Positions 42,933 to 51,884 are shown, counted from the stretch's first letter. The stretch: DNA of 64,000 nt from an uncultured Flavobacteriaceae bacterium (GCA_947493535.1 CANLRK010000002.1:186001-250000), one strand, 5' to 3'. The notes: a model not told the origin generated them from the sequence alone. A program made the numbers and translations.

Positions 42933-44150
42933 ATGAAGCAAGAAAATGAAGTGTTAGTAAAGGTAGAAGGGCTGTCAAAAAAGTTTTGTAAAGATTTAAA
43001 AACCAGCCTATGGTATGGCGTACAAGATTTATTTTCTAATGTAAAAGGAAATAAAGCACAAAGAGCATTACGCGATAAAGAGTTTTGGGCAGTTAAAAAT
43101 ATAAATTTTGAATTACGCCGCGGTGAGTGTTTAGGGCTTATTGGGCATAATGGCGCAGGTAAATCTACTTTATTAAAAATTTTAAACGGACTTATTCAGC
43201 CAGATGAAGGTAAAGTAACTATAAAAGGGCGTGTTGGCGCACTGATAGAACTAGGTGCAGGGTTTAACCCAATACTTACAGGTAGAGAAAATATTTACAA
43301 CAACGGTGCAGTATTAGGGTTTACGCGTGCAGAAATTGATGCCAAAGTAGAAGAGATAATTGATTTTGCTGAAATACGCGAGTTTATTGATACGGCAGTG
43401 CAAAACTATAGCTCAGGAATGAAAGTACGCTTGGGTTTTGCGGTAGCCGCACAAATGGAACCTGATGTATTGATTATTGATGAGGTGCTGGCGGTGGGTG
43501 ATTTAGGTTTTGCTCTAAAATGCTTTAAAACTATTGACCAAATTTTACCCAATACAGCTATCATTTTTGTATCGCATAGTATGCCAATGGTATCTCGAAT
43601 ATGTAGTCAAATTATATTAATGGATAAAGGGCAAGCTAAGTTCCAGGGGACAGATGTATCTAAAGCCATTGACTTGTACTACACCCGTTTTACATCTAAC
43701 GAATCAAATGTGGTGTTTACTGATAATTCTATTGAGTTAGAGCATGTTGAACTTTTAAACCCCGTAAATGTTATTGATGACTTACCTCAATTAAACTGGT
43801 TGGGCGATTTTAAATTAAGGTTTAAGTTTAGGGTGAATAATATGCACGATGTACCTAAGTTTACAATTAATATTTTTGATAAAGAGCAACGACCAATTGG
43901 AGTTTTAGAAAATAACTCAAAAAGTTCAAATCTAAATATTATTGATAATCAATACATAGAGTTTTTTGTTACTCATAAAAAAATACAGTTGTCAAAAGGG
44001 GTGTATTCAATTAACCTAGGTGTAGCTAATCAAAAGACTAAAGAGCCAATTTTAAAGGTTAATAGTATCTTAAGTTTTCAAATGTTACATAAAGATGAAA
44101 TTTGGCAACCCTTTCTGTTGAAGTCAACATATGATAATTGTTTACAATAA
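42933..44150 (+). CDS. Wzt-like polysaccharide export ATP-binding protein
   Basis: 405 residues. The ABC domain (about 1-250) has Walker A GHNGAGKST, signature YSSGMKVRLGFA and Walker B VLIIDEVLAVGD. The C-terminal 150 residues are beta-rich and resemble the Wzt carbohydrate-binding domain that recognises the non-reducing end of the polymer before export (VNNMHDVPKFTINIFDKEQ). It pairs with the permease 1 base upstream. The sulfotransferase gene starts inside or just after its 3' end. Confidence 0.93.
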   Translation: MKQENEVLVKVEGLSKKFCKDLKTSLWYGVQDLFSNVKGNKAQRALRDKEFWAVKNINFELRRGECLGLIGHNGAGKSTLLKILNGLIQPDEGKVTIKGRVGALIELGAGFNPILTGRENIYNNGAVLGFTRAEIDAKVEEIIDFAEIREFIDTAVQNYSSGMKVRLGFAVAAQMEPDVLIIDEVLAVGDLGFALKCFKTIDQILPNTAIIFVSHSMPMVSRICSQIILMDKGQAKFQGTDVSKAIDLYYTRFTSNESNVVFTDNSIELEHVELLNPVNVIDDLPQLNWLGDFKLRFKFRVNNMHDVPKFTINIFDKEQRPIGVLENNSKSSNLNIIDNQYIEFFVTHKKIQLSKGVYSINLGVANQKTKEPILKVNSILSFQMLHKDEIWQPFLLKSTYDNCLQ

Positions 44151-44170
44151 AATGGACTAATATAAATGCA

Positions 44171-44992
44171 ATGGTGAAAGTTAATTTTGGTATAGTAAAA
44201 CCTAGTTTTATAATCATAGGAGTGCAAAAAGGAGGGACGAGCTCTCTTTTTAATTACCTATTGCAACATCCAAAACTAATTGCGCCAATTGAAAAAGAAT
44301 TACATTATTTCGATACTTTTAATACTACACCTAGAAAAGAGTATGACTCTAAATTCCCGTCAGAATATTTAAGTACTAACATATCTTTTGAGGCAACACC
44401 TCGTTATATATATTTCCCGGAAACAGCAAAGAAAATTTATGAGTATAATCCTAAAATGAAATTTATTGTGGTATTACGTGACCCTGTAAAGAGAGCATTT
44501 TCTGCATGGAATATGTATAAGCAAATGTCAAAAGATACAGCTCAAGTTGAAAAATCTAGACAGCATCAAATAAAGAATCCATCGGATAGAATTTATGAAT
44601 ATTTTTATTCAAATAATTTTCCTGATTTCGAAGATTGGGTTAATTTTGAAATGAGTAATGAGTTTCCAAAGGGTTTGACAGAACCCTCTATTTTAAAAAG
44701 AGGCTACTATAAAGAACAGCTAGATGTTTATTTACAGTATTTTGATAAAGATGCATTTTTATTTTTAGATTTTGATGTGTTTAAAAAAGATGTAGTAGGG
44801 AGTCTCAATACAATAGCAGAATTTTTAAAAATACAACCGTTTACAAATCTTAAATTAAATCTTTCTCCACAAAATAAACGCACTTATGATAGTAAGTTAA
44901 ATGTTAACTTATATGATAAGTTGTTAAAACATTTTCAAGAAAAAAATAAGGGACTAAAAGATATTGTTAATTTAGATTTAAATTGGTTGTAA
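44171..44992 (+). CDS. Sulfotransferase 1 (PAPS-dependent)
   Basis: 273 residues from the ATG at 44171 (MVKVNFGIVKPSFIIIGVQK); an ATG at 44138, overlapping the Wzt gene, is possible. The 5'-phosphosulfate-binding loop is GVQKGGTSSLFNYL and the 3'-phosphate-binding segment is VVLRDPVKRAFSAWNMY, both typical of the heparan-sulfate-type Sulfotransfer_1 fold. It would transfer sulfate from PAPS to a sugar hydroxyl or amine of the exported polymer. PAPS-making genes lie 10 kb downstream in the same locus. Confidence 0.88.
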   Translation: MVKVNFGIVKPSFIIIGVQKGGTSSLFNYLLQHPKLIAPIEKELHYFDTFNTTPRKEYDSKFPSEYLSTNISFEATPRYIYFPETAKKIYEYNPKMKFIVVLRDPVKRAFSAWNMYKQMSKDTAQVEKSRQHQIKNPSDRIYEYFYSNNFPDFEDWVNFEMSNEFPKGLTEPSILKRGYYKEQLDVYLQYFDKDAFLFLDFDVFKKDVVGSLNTIAEFLKIQPFTNLKLNLSPQNKRTYDSKLNVNLYDKLLKHFQEKNKGLKDIVNLDLNWL

Positions 44993-45013
44993 CAGACTAT
45001 TATAGAGTAGTGT

Positions 45014-45664
45014 ATGAAGTTGTTTAAAAAAAAATCAAAACAAAAAATATTTTGTATCGGTTCAGGTAAAACAGGAACTACTTCTGTAGAAAAAGCATTG
45101 CGTGATTTTGGTTATGACATGGGTAATCAAGCACAAGGTGAACTGTTAATTAATCAGTATGCTAATCGTGATTTTAAGGCAATAATAAAATTTTGTAAAA
45201 CAGCTGATGCATTTCAAGATGCTCCGTTTTGTTTTAAACACACTTATGTTGCATTAGATCTAGCTTTCCCAAATTCAAAATTCATTTTGACTGTAAGAGA
45301 TTCAGATGAACAGTGGTATCAGTCATTTACTAAGTTTCATAGTAAACTATTTGCGGGTAATAAACGTATACCTACTGTTGAAGATTTAAAAAATGCAACT
45401 TATCGTTATAAAGGATATGTATGGGATACCAGGCAAAAAGTTTTTGGATTTACGGAAAAAGAAAACCCTTATGATTCAAAAAAATTAAAAGCATATTATA
45501 ATGATCACAACTCTGCAGTAATTGATTATTTTAAGAATAAAAACAATTTATTAGTAATTAATTTATCAGACAAAACAGCTTATAAACAGTTATGTGCTTT
45601 TTTAAATAAAACCCCATTGTATGAAGAATTTCCTTGGGAGAATAAAACTAGTGATATAAAATGA
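45014..45664 (+). CDS. Sulfotransferase 2 (Sulfotransfer_4-like)
   Basis: 216 residues. The P-loop-like PAPS-binding segment is FCIGSGKTGTTSVEKALRDFG, and the 3'-phosphate-binding part is FILTVRDSDEQWYQSFTKFH. The layout (catalytic-type FCFKHTYVALDLAFPN in between) fits the family that includes small bacterial sulfotransferases. The acceptor is unknown. It ends 4 bases into the next gene (ATGA-type overlap), so the two are translationally coupled. Confidence 0.82.
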   Translation: MKLFKKKSKQKIFCIGSGKTGTTSVEKALRDFGYDMGNQAQGELLINQYANRDFKAIIKFCKTADAFQDAPFCFKHTYVALDLAFPNSKFILTVRDSDEQWYQSFTKFHSKLFAGNKRIPTVEDLKNATYRYKGYVWDTRQKVFGFTEKENPYDSKKLKAYYNDHNSAVIDYFKNKNNLLVINLSDKTAYKQLCAFLNKTPLYEEFPWENKTSDIK

Positions 45665-46734
45665 TTAACGTTACCAAAACATTTTTGCCTAAACAGTCTG
45701 AATATCAAGCTATATTAAAGAAAGCTTGGGATAAGGAATGGTTGACTAATCGTGGTGTTTTAGTAAAAGAATTAGAAGAAAAGTTGAAAAGCTATTTGGG
45801 AGTAGCAAATATTATAGCAACAACTAACGGGACTCTGCCATTACAAATAGCTATTAAAGCATTGGGGCTTACAGGGGAAATCATCACCACACCGTTTAGT
45901 TACGTAGCAACAACATCAAGTATTGTTTGGGAAGGTTGCATTCCAGTTTTTGTTGATATTCACCCGGAATACCTAACTATAGATGAAACAAAAATTGAAG
46001 CAGCTATCACGCCACAAACTACAGCAATATTAGCGACTCATGTGTTCGGTAATCCTTGTGCTATAGAAGAAATTGAAGCGATCGCTAAAGAGCACAATTT
46101 AAAAGTAATTTATGATGCAGCCCATTGTTTTGGGGTGACTTATAAAGAGCAATCCATTTTTAAGTATGGTGATGTGAGTACTTGTAGTTTTCATGCTACT
46201 AAATTGTTTCATACGGGTGAAGGAGGAGCTTTATTCACAAATTTAAGTGCACTACATCACAGATTATTTTATCATCATAATTTTGGGCATGATGGACCAG
46301 AATCATTTCAAGGGATAGGGATAAATGCTAAAATGAGCGAATTACAAGCTGCTATGGGTTTAGCTGTATTGCCATATATGACAGCCGTATTAAAGGAGCG
46401 CCAAGCAATTGTTGCTGCTTATGATGAAGCATTTAAAAAAGCTGAGGTCCAAACTTTAAAGATTCGACAAGGAACACAATGGAATTACAGTTATTACCCA
46501 GTAATATTTAAAACTCAAGAACAACTAATAAAAGCCCAAACAGCCCTAAACAATGAACAAATTTTTCCAAGGCGTTATTTTTATCCAAGTTTAAATACTA
46601 TTAATTATACCAATAAAGAGTTTTGCCCGATTTCTGAACAAATTGCCGAACGTGTATTATGTCTTCCTTTATATAATGGCTTATCTGTCGAGATAACAAA
46701 AAAAATAATTGAAATAGTTAAAGGAGAATTATGA
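45661..46734 (+). CDS. DegT/DnrJ/EryC1/StrS aminotransferase, VioA-like
   Basis: 357 residues. PLP-dependent sugar aminotransferase with ANIIATTNGTLPLQIAI (phosphate-binding turn), ITTPFSYVATTSSI, VIYDAAHCFGV with the PLP-contacting Asp, and the lysine loop SFHATKLFH, then GEGGALF. The WLTNRG start and the HVFGNPC pattern recall VioA, which makes dTDP-4-amino-4,6-dideoxyglucose (viosamine, Qui4N). It differs in sequence type from wecE at 39476, so two amino sugars are likely. It overlaps the genes on both sides by four bases. Confidence 0.83.
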   Translation: MINVTKTFLPKQSEYQAILKKAWDKEWLTNRGVLVKELEEKLKSYLGVANIIATTNGTLPLQIAIKALGLTGEIITTPFSYVATTSSIVWEGCIPVFVDIHPEYLTIDETKIEAAITPQTTAILATHVFGNPCAIEEIEAIAKEHNLKVIYDAAHCFGVTYKEQSIFKYGDVSTCSFHATKLFHTGEGGALFTNLSALHHRLFYHHNFGHDGPESFQGIGINAKMSELQAAMGLAVLPYMTAVLKERQAIVAAYDEAFKKAEVQTLKIRQGTQWNYSYYPVIFKTQEQLIKAQTALNNEQIFPRRYFYPSLNTINYTNKEFCPISEQIAERVLCLPLYNGLSVEITKKIIEIVKGEL

Positions 46735-47432
46735 AAATAGCAATAATGCAACCTTATATTTTTCCTTATTTGGGATATTTTCAATTAATTCATGCTGTAG
46801 ATACCTTTGTGTTTTATGATGATGTTAATTTTATAAAAAGAGGTTGGATAAATAGAAATAGAATTCTTGTAAACGGGTGTGAGCACTTGATAACCATGCC
46901 TTTAAAAAGAGCATCTCAAAACAGATTGATAAAAGATATTGAGCTGGCAATTGATAAAGTTTGGTTACAGCAGTTTTATAAAACTATTGAGCAGAATTAT
47001 AAACATGCACCGTATTATGAACCTACGCTTAAATTAATTCAATCTAGTTTTGAAAGTTCTAATATGACAATTTCAGAATTGGCAATGCAAAGTGTTAAGG
47101 TTATATCGGAATATATAGGAATAGATACAACGTTTAAACAAAGTTCATTAGATTACCCTGAAACTATAATAATGGGTAAATCTGAACGCTTAATAGCAAT
47201 TTCTAAATTGAGTGGGGGGGATTATTATGTGAATCCTAGTGGGGGTAAACAGCTATATAATAAAATTGATTTTAAGTTAAAAGGGGTTAACTTATCTTTT
47301 ATTGAAAACGAGTTGTTACCTTACAGGCAATTTGATAACACGTTTGTTGGTGCTCTGTCAATAATTGATGTGTTAATGTTTAATTCTAAAGCAGAAATAA
47401 ATAAACAACTAACGAATTATAAATTAACCTAA
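46731..47432 (+). CDS. WbqC family protein
   Basis: 233 residues with the family start MKIAIMQPYIFPYLGYFQL and the conserved FYDDVNFIKRGWINRNRIL. WbqC proteins are found in O-antigen, capsule and flagellin-glycan loci next to VioA-type aminotransferases and are thought to help attach acyl or aminoacyl groups to Qui4N; no activity can be read here. The coding sequence contains a run of seven G (47214-47220). It lies between the VioA-like gene (4-base overlap) and the PglD-like gene (2-base gap). Confidence 0.88.
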   Translation: MKIAIMQPYIFPYLGYFQLIHAVDTFVFYDDVNFIKRGWINRNRILVNGCEHLITMPLKRASQNRLIKDIELAIDKVWLQQFYKTIEQNYKHAPYYEPTLKLIQSSFESSNMTISELAMQSVKVISEYIGIDTTFKQSSLDYPETIIMGKSERLIAISKLSGGDYYVNPSGGKQLYNKIDFKLKGVNLSFIENELLPYRQFDNTFVGALSIIDVLMFNSKAEINKQLTNYKLT

Positions 47433-47434
47433 CT

Positions 47435-48094
47435 ATGGCTAAAGTAGTGATTTTTGGTGTGCTTGATACAGCTGAATTAGCACATTATTATTTAACGAAT
47501 GATTCTAAACATGAGGTTGTAGCGTTTACAGTTTCTAGAGAATATTTAAAAGAAACTACATTTAAAGGGTTGCCTGTAGTGGCATTTGAAGATGTTGAGA
47601 ATGTATTTGCTCCAGAGGAATATTCTTTATTTGCGCCAATGACAGCACGAAAAATGAATACCTTAAGGGAGGATATATATAATCAAGGAAAAGAAAAAGG
47701 GTATAGTTTTGTTTCGTATATAAGTAGTAAAGCTACTGTTTGTGATAATGAAATTGGTGAAAATTGTTTCATATTAGAAGATAATACTATACAACCTTTT
47801 ACTAAAATTGGTAATAATGTTGTATTGTGGAGTGGAAACCACATCGGACATCATGGAGAAATAAAAGATCATGTGTTTTTTACCTCACATGTGGTCATGT
47901 CAGGGCATTGTGTAATTGAATCTAATTGTTTTATAGGTGTAAATGCTACAATTAGGGACTATTCTGTTCTTGCTAAAGGAACCCTTTTAGCAATGGGGGC
48001 TAGCTTAACAAAGCAAAAAACTGATATGTGGGGGGTGTACGTGGGTAATCCAGCAAAAAAAATGGAAAATAAAATGAGTTACGAAACATATTAG
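47435..48094 (+). CDS. PglD-like sugar N- or O-acyltransferase (left-handed beta helix)
   Basis: 219 residues. An N-terminal Rossmann-like PglD domain (AKVVIFGVLDTAELAHYYL, about 1-95) precedes hexapeptide repeats (ATVCDNEIGENCFILEDNT onwards, about 110-200) with the catalytic-type His in SGNHIGHHGEI. It should acylate an amino sugar nucleotide with acetyl-CoA or another acyl-CoA, most likely the product of the VioA-like enzyme two genes upstream. The C-terminal VYVGNPAKKM is standard for the family. Confidence 0.86.
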   Translation: MAKVVIFGVLDTAELAHYYLTNDSKHEVVAFTVSREYLKETTFKGLPVVAFEDVENVFAPEEYSLFAPMTARKMNTLREDIYNQGKEKGYSFVSYISSKATVCDNEIGENCFILEDNTIQPFTKIGNNVVLWSGNHIGHHGEIKDHVFFTSHVVMSGHCVIESNCFIGVNATIRDYSVLAKGTLLAMGASLTKQKTDMWGVYVGNPAKKMENKMSYETY

Positions 48095-48096
48095 AT

Positions 48097-49032
48097 ATGA
48101 ATTGGGAAAAAAAAGGATTAATTTTTAAACCAAAAGGGAACTTATTATGGAGTAAATCACATGCACAAGTCCCTTTCGCGTATCCTTTAAATAATGATAC
48201 GATAAGAATATTTTATGCAACAAGAGATGAAAATAGTGCTTCATCGACATCTTTTATTGATGTAGAAGCTAGTAATCCTTCAAAAATAAAATATATTCAT
48301 GATAAACCAGTTTTAAAAAAAGGGAAAAGAGGGAGTTTTGATGATTCAGGAACAATGCCTTCATGGTTTGTTGAGCATGATGAGAAACTGTATTTGTATT
48401 ATACTGCTTGGAATAAAAGTGAAGAAGCTTCTTATCGGTTATCAATTGGAATTGCAGTTAGTGAGGATAAAGGTTTAAATTTTACAAAACTATTTAAGGG
48501 GCCTATTTTAGATAGAAATATGCATGACCCAATTTGGGTTGGGCAACCATGTGTTATGAAAGAAAATAAAAAATGGAGAATGTGGTACTTGAGTTGTGAA
48601 AAAATTGAAGTTATAGATAATCACCCAGAGCCTTTTTATAATGTAAAATACGCTGAATCTGAAGATGGAATAAATTGGATCCGTCAAAATAAAGTTTCTA
48701 TAGATTTTGATTTTGGTACAATTGATGCTATAGGTAGACCCTGTGTTTACAAAGAAAACGGTAAATATAAAATGCTGCATTCAAATCGTAAAGCTATTGG
48801 ATATAGAACCAATAAAAAAGCATCTTATGCTATAGGTTATTCAGAATCTAAAGATGGTATTAATTGGGAAAGAAAAGATGATATTGTTGGTATAACCAAA
48901 AGTGAAAATGGATGGGATTCAATAATGAACGAATATTGTACAACATACCTACACAATAGTGTACGTTATCTAATTTATAACGGAAATGGTTTTGGTAAAT
49001 CTGGTTTTGGTTATGCAGTTTTAAAAAAATAG
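48097..49032 (+). CDS. Five-bladed beta-propeller protein (glycoside hydrolase 43/130-like)
   Basis: 311 residues without signal peptide. Repeated strands of the form KLYLYYTAWN, WRMWYLSCE, YKMLHSNRK and VRYLIYNGNG, plus AESEDGINW and SESKDGINWER, are typical of five-bladed propellers in GH43, GH32 and GH130 relatives. Candidate acidic residues are in FDDSGTMPSW and MHDPIWVGQPC. Members of this uncharacterised group recur in surface-glycan loci. Whether it hydrolyses, phosphorolyses or only binds sugar is unknown. Starts 2 bases after the acyltransferase. Confidence 0.75.
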   Translation: MNWEKKGLIFKPKGNLLWSKSHAQVPFAYPLNNDTIRIFYATRDENSASSTSFIDVEASNPSKIKYIHDKPVLKKGKRGSFDDSGTMPSWFVEHDEKLYLYYTAWNKSEEASYRLSIGIAVSEDKGLNFTKLFKGPILDRNMHDPIWVGQPCVMKENKKWRMWYLSCEKIEVIDNHPEPFYNVKYAESEDGINWIRQNKVSIDFDFGTIDAIGRPCVYKENGKYKMLHSNRKAIGYRTNKKASYAIGYSESKDGINWERKDDIVGITKSENGWDSIMNEYCTTYLHNSVRYLIYNGNGFGKSGFGYAVLKK

Positions 49033-49033
49033 T

Positions 49034-50074
49034 ATGAAAAAATATATTCATATAGGTTACCCTAAAAATTTTTCGACATCTCTACAACGAGATTATTTTT
49101 CCAAACATCCTGAGATATTTCATTTAGGTATTGGGATAAATAATAACTTAGGATATAGAGATTCTATAATAGAAAAAGCATTTGAAGTGTATCTTAAGAC
49201 ATGTAAAAGTTTTAAATACAAAGAAGTGGAGGAGGATTTAGTTGAGTATTTTTCTAAGGTTTTTAATACAGTTGAAGAAAAATATAAAGTTGTAGGTGTA
49301 TCATCAGAGCATATTAGTTTTGCTTTTACTCACGATGGATTAAGTTCAGAAGAAAAAGCTAAGAGGTTAAAAGTTATCTTTGGACCCGATACAAAAATTA
49401 TTATGATTGTTAGAAATCAATTTGAACTAATAAAATCGCTTTATCGTGAGTGTGTTCGTGTAGGATTTTCTGGTGATTTTAGTAAATTCATTAAATTGAT
49501 ATATAAATATCAAGATCGTAATTTTATTTATGACTTTAGATATGATTTTGTTTACGAACTGTATACTAATTTGTTTGGAAAAGAGAATGTAAAGGTTTTG
49601 TTTTTTGAGGATTATAAAAAAGAAAAAAATGAAATGAAACAAGGTGATGTTAACGTTCAGCTTTTTGAAGATTTAAATGATTTCTTAGAGTTATCTAATG
49701 CCCCGATGGAGTTAAAACATTATAATGAAGCAATACCAGCCAATAAAGTTTTAATTAAAGCAAAATTGAATGAACAAAAGCAACATGACATAGGTAATCA
49801 CTTATTAGAATCTGCAGAGAAGCATCGTATAAAAAAATATTTGGAAGATGATTTAGGTTTTTTTGAAGAAGAAAGAAAAGTATATTCAGATGTGTTAGTA
49901 AAGCGAGAGTTGATAGAAAGAGCATTTATTGATGAAAAAGAGTTAGAATTAAAATACGAAGCAGATACATTGTTTATTGAAGAACTTAAAGAGTTTTACG
50001 AAAAGGGAAATAAAAGACTCGAGAACTATTTAGAACAAAAACTTCCAAAATCATACAAGTCACTAATTTTTTAA
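49034..50074 (+). CDS. Sulfotransferase-like protein 3
   Basis: 346 residues. The start KYIHIGYPKNFSTSLQRDYF has the position and shape of a 5'-phosphosulfate-binding loop, and IIMIVRNQFELIKSLYREC resembles the 3'-phosphate-binding segment (Arg plus a following Ser). The middle VKVLFFEDYKKE matches the strand that usually follows. The P-loop lacks the usual Gly-Thr-Thr/Ser, so it is a divergent member or a non-catalytic relative. It starts 1 base after the propeller gene and ends 2 bases before a glycosyltransferase. Confidence 0.7.
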   Translation: MKKYIHIGYPKNFSTSLQRDYFSKHPEIFHLGIGINNNLGYRDSIIEKAFEVYLKTCKSFKYKEVEEDLVEYFSKVFNTVEEKYKVVGVSSEHISFAFTHDGLSSEEKAKRLKVIFGPDTKIIMIVRNQFELIKSLYRECVRVGFSGDFSKFIKLIYKYQDRNFIYDFRYDFVYELYTNLFGKENVKVLFFEDYKKEKNEMKQGDVNVQLFEDLNDFLELSNAPMELKHYNEAIPANKVLIKAKLNEQKQHDIGNHLLESAEKHRIKKYLEDDLGFFEEERKVYSDVLVKRELIERAFIDEKELELKYEADTLFIEELKEFYEKGNKRLENYLEQKLPKSYKSLIF

Positions 50075-50076
50075 GA

Positions 50077-50934
50077 ATGGTAGTTGAAAAAGTTAGTATA
50101 GTAGTTACAACATATAATCATAAAGATTATATTTCAAATTGTCTTGATAATATTTTAAATCAGCAAACAAATTTTAATTATGAAATAATATTAGGCGATG
50201 ATGAAAGTGATGATGGTACTCGTGAAATATGTCAAGAGTATGCTAAAAAATACCCTAATAAGATTAGGCTTTTTTTAAGAAGTCGTAAAGATGTTATAAA
50301 AATTGGAGGAAGAGCAACAGGACGCTATAATTTTATTGAAAACCTAAAAGCATGTAAAGGTAAATATATAGCTTTATGTGAAGGAGATGATTATTGGACG
50401 GATCCATTGAAACTACAAAAACAAGTTGACTTTCTAGAAGCAAATGATGATTATGCTTTGTGTTTTCATGAAGTAGCTGTATTTAATCAAACAGAAAATA
50501 GACTAGAAATTGATAACATAACACGTTCAGTTCCCAAAACAACAACTATTAATGAATTGGCTAAAGGGAACTTTATACATACCCCATCTGTAGTACTTAG
50601 AAACGATTTTATGATTCCTAAATGGTTTTCCAAATCTCCGTTGGGAGATTGGACATTTTATATGATTATTATAAAAGATAAAAAGATTATGAAGTTGGAA
50701 GAAACCATGGCAGTTTATAGAATGCATATGGAGGGAGTTTGGTCAATGACATCTCAAGATTACAGAAATAAAAAAACCTTAATTAGCGTTGGTTTAATCT
50801 TAAAAAAAATAAGATTAACAGGAGAGGTGAAAGCTATTTTAAAGAGCCGACTACAGAATTCAACAAATAATAAGAAAACAATGCTTACTTTTAAAAAAAA
50901 AGTAAAAAACATCATAAATAGTATACTTAAATAG
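50077..50934 (+). CDS. Family 2 glycosyltransferase
   Basis: 285 residues. GT-A fold with the start VSIVVTTYNHKDYISNCLDN, nucleotide-binding DDESDDGT and the DxD-type motif CEGDDYWTDP, then an acceptor-side region with the conserved ED-like segment SPLGDWTFYM. No membrane helix is present. The donor and acceptor sugars cannot be told from the sequence. It lies 2 bases after the sulfotransferase-like gene and 1 base before the next glycosyltransferase. Confidence 0.92.
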   Translation: MVVEKVSIVVTTYNHKDYISNCLDNILNQQTNFNYEIILGDDESDDGTREICQEYAKKYPNKIRLFLRSRKDVIKIGGRATGRYNFIENLKACKGKYIALCEGDDYWTDPLKLQKQVDFLEANDDYALCFHEVAVFNQTENRLEIDNITRSVPKTTTINELAKGNFIHTPSVVLRNDFMIPKWFSKSPLGDWTFYMIIIKDKKIMKLEETMAVYRMHMEGVWSMTSQDYRNKKTLISVGLILKKIRLTGEVKAILKSRLQNSTNNKKTMLTFKKKVKNIINSILK

Positions 50935-50935
50935 T

Positions 50936-51856
50936 ATGGTATCTATAATACTGCCCAACTACAATCATCAGCACTTTTTAGCGCAGCGGATTGATTCAAT
51001 TTTAAACCAAACACACCAAAATTTTGAATTAATTCTGTTGGATGATGCTTCTACAGATGAGAGTATGAGTATTATTAACAACTATACTAAGCACCCTAAA
51101 GTAACTCAGGTAGTTTGTAATGCTACCAATTCAGGGAGTCCGTTTAAGCAGTGGCAAAAAGGAATAGCTCTGGCTAAAGGTACTTATATTTGGATTGCCG
51201 AAAGCGACGATTATTGTGACAAACAATTTTTGGAGAAGATATTAGATTGTTTTGAAAAAGATAATCAATTAGGTTTGGTATATGCACAAAGTACCGATGT
51301 AGATGAAAACGGAAAAGCACTAGCTAATAGAGTAAACTTTACAAAAGAGTTTGCTCCTAACATTTGGAAAAATGATTTTGTATGCGAAGGAAAACTATTT
51401 GTAAAAAACTATTTACAAATAAAAAATGTTATCCCTAATGCAAGTGCAGTGGTGTTTAAAAAAAAGTTGGTAGCAAATAAAAACGTATTCTCAAACAGTT
51501 TGTTACAAATGAAAATGTGTGGCGACTGGTTGTTTTGGATACAATTAACAACGCAAACTAAAATAGGTTTTATAGCGCAACCACTTAATTTTTTCAGACA
51601 TCATAGTGGAGTAACCAGAAATCATTCCAATACAAAACGAAAAAAAATGCGCTTACTTGAAGAAGCTACTTTGCGTAGTTATTTACAAGAGAAGGAGTTT
51701 TTTAATAACGCAAAAGAATTGTCTTTGTATAAAAAATGGTTTAAGCTGCACAAGCTATCTGATGTACTTAAAAAAACATATTATAGAATAAAACTAAAAA
51801 AAACTTCATATGGGTATTTTTTACGTCAAATAATAACCTATTACTTACAAAAATAA
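50936..51856 (+). CDS. Family 2 glycosyltransferase
   Basis: 306 residues. GT-A start MVSIILPNYNHQHFLAQRID, DDASTDESM, and the DxD-type motif IAESDDYCD, followed by MCGDWLFWIQL as the acceptor-side acidic motif. The C-terminal 80 residues are basic and amphipathic (KKMRLLEEATLRSYLQEKEF), as in membrane-associated transferases. It is the last gene of its transcription unit; a 76-base gap with a promoter-like motif follows. Confidence 0.92.
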   Translation: MVSIILPNYNHQHFLAQRIDSILNQTHQNFELILLDDASTDESMSIINNYTKHPKVTQVVCNATNSGSPFKQWQKGIALAKGTYIWIAESDDYCDKQFLEKILDCFEKDNQLGLVYAQSTDVDENGKALANRVNFTKEFAPNIWKNDFVCEGKLFVKNYLQIKNVIPNASAVVFKKKLVANKNVFSNSLLQMKMCGDWLFWIQLTTQTKIGFIAQPLNFFRHHSGVTRNHSNTKRKKMRLLEEATLRSYLQEKEFFNNAKELSLYKKWFKLHKLSDVLKKTYYRIKLKKTSYGYFLRQIITYYLQK

Positions 51857-51868
51857 GCATCGTTCTCA

Positions 51869-51884
51869 TTTTAGTATATTAGCC
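51869..51884 (+). promoter_or_regulatory. Shared 16-base promoter-like motif upstream of the GT4 gene
   Basis: TTTTAGTATATTAGCC, including the -7-like TATATTAG (51875-51882), occurs here and again, identical, at 53081-53096 before cysQ. It starts 64 bases upstream of the ATG at 51933. Confidence 0.4.
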
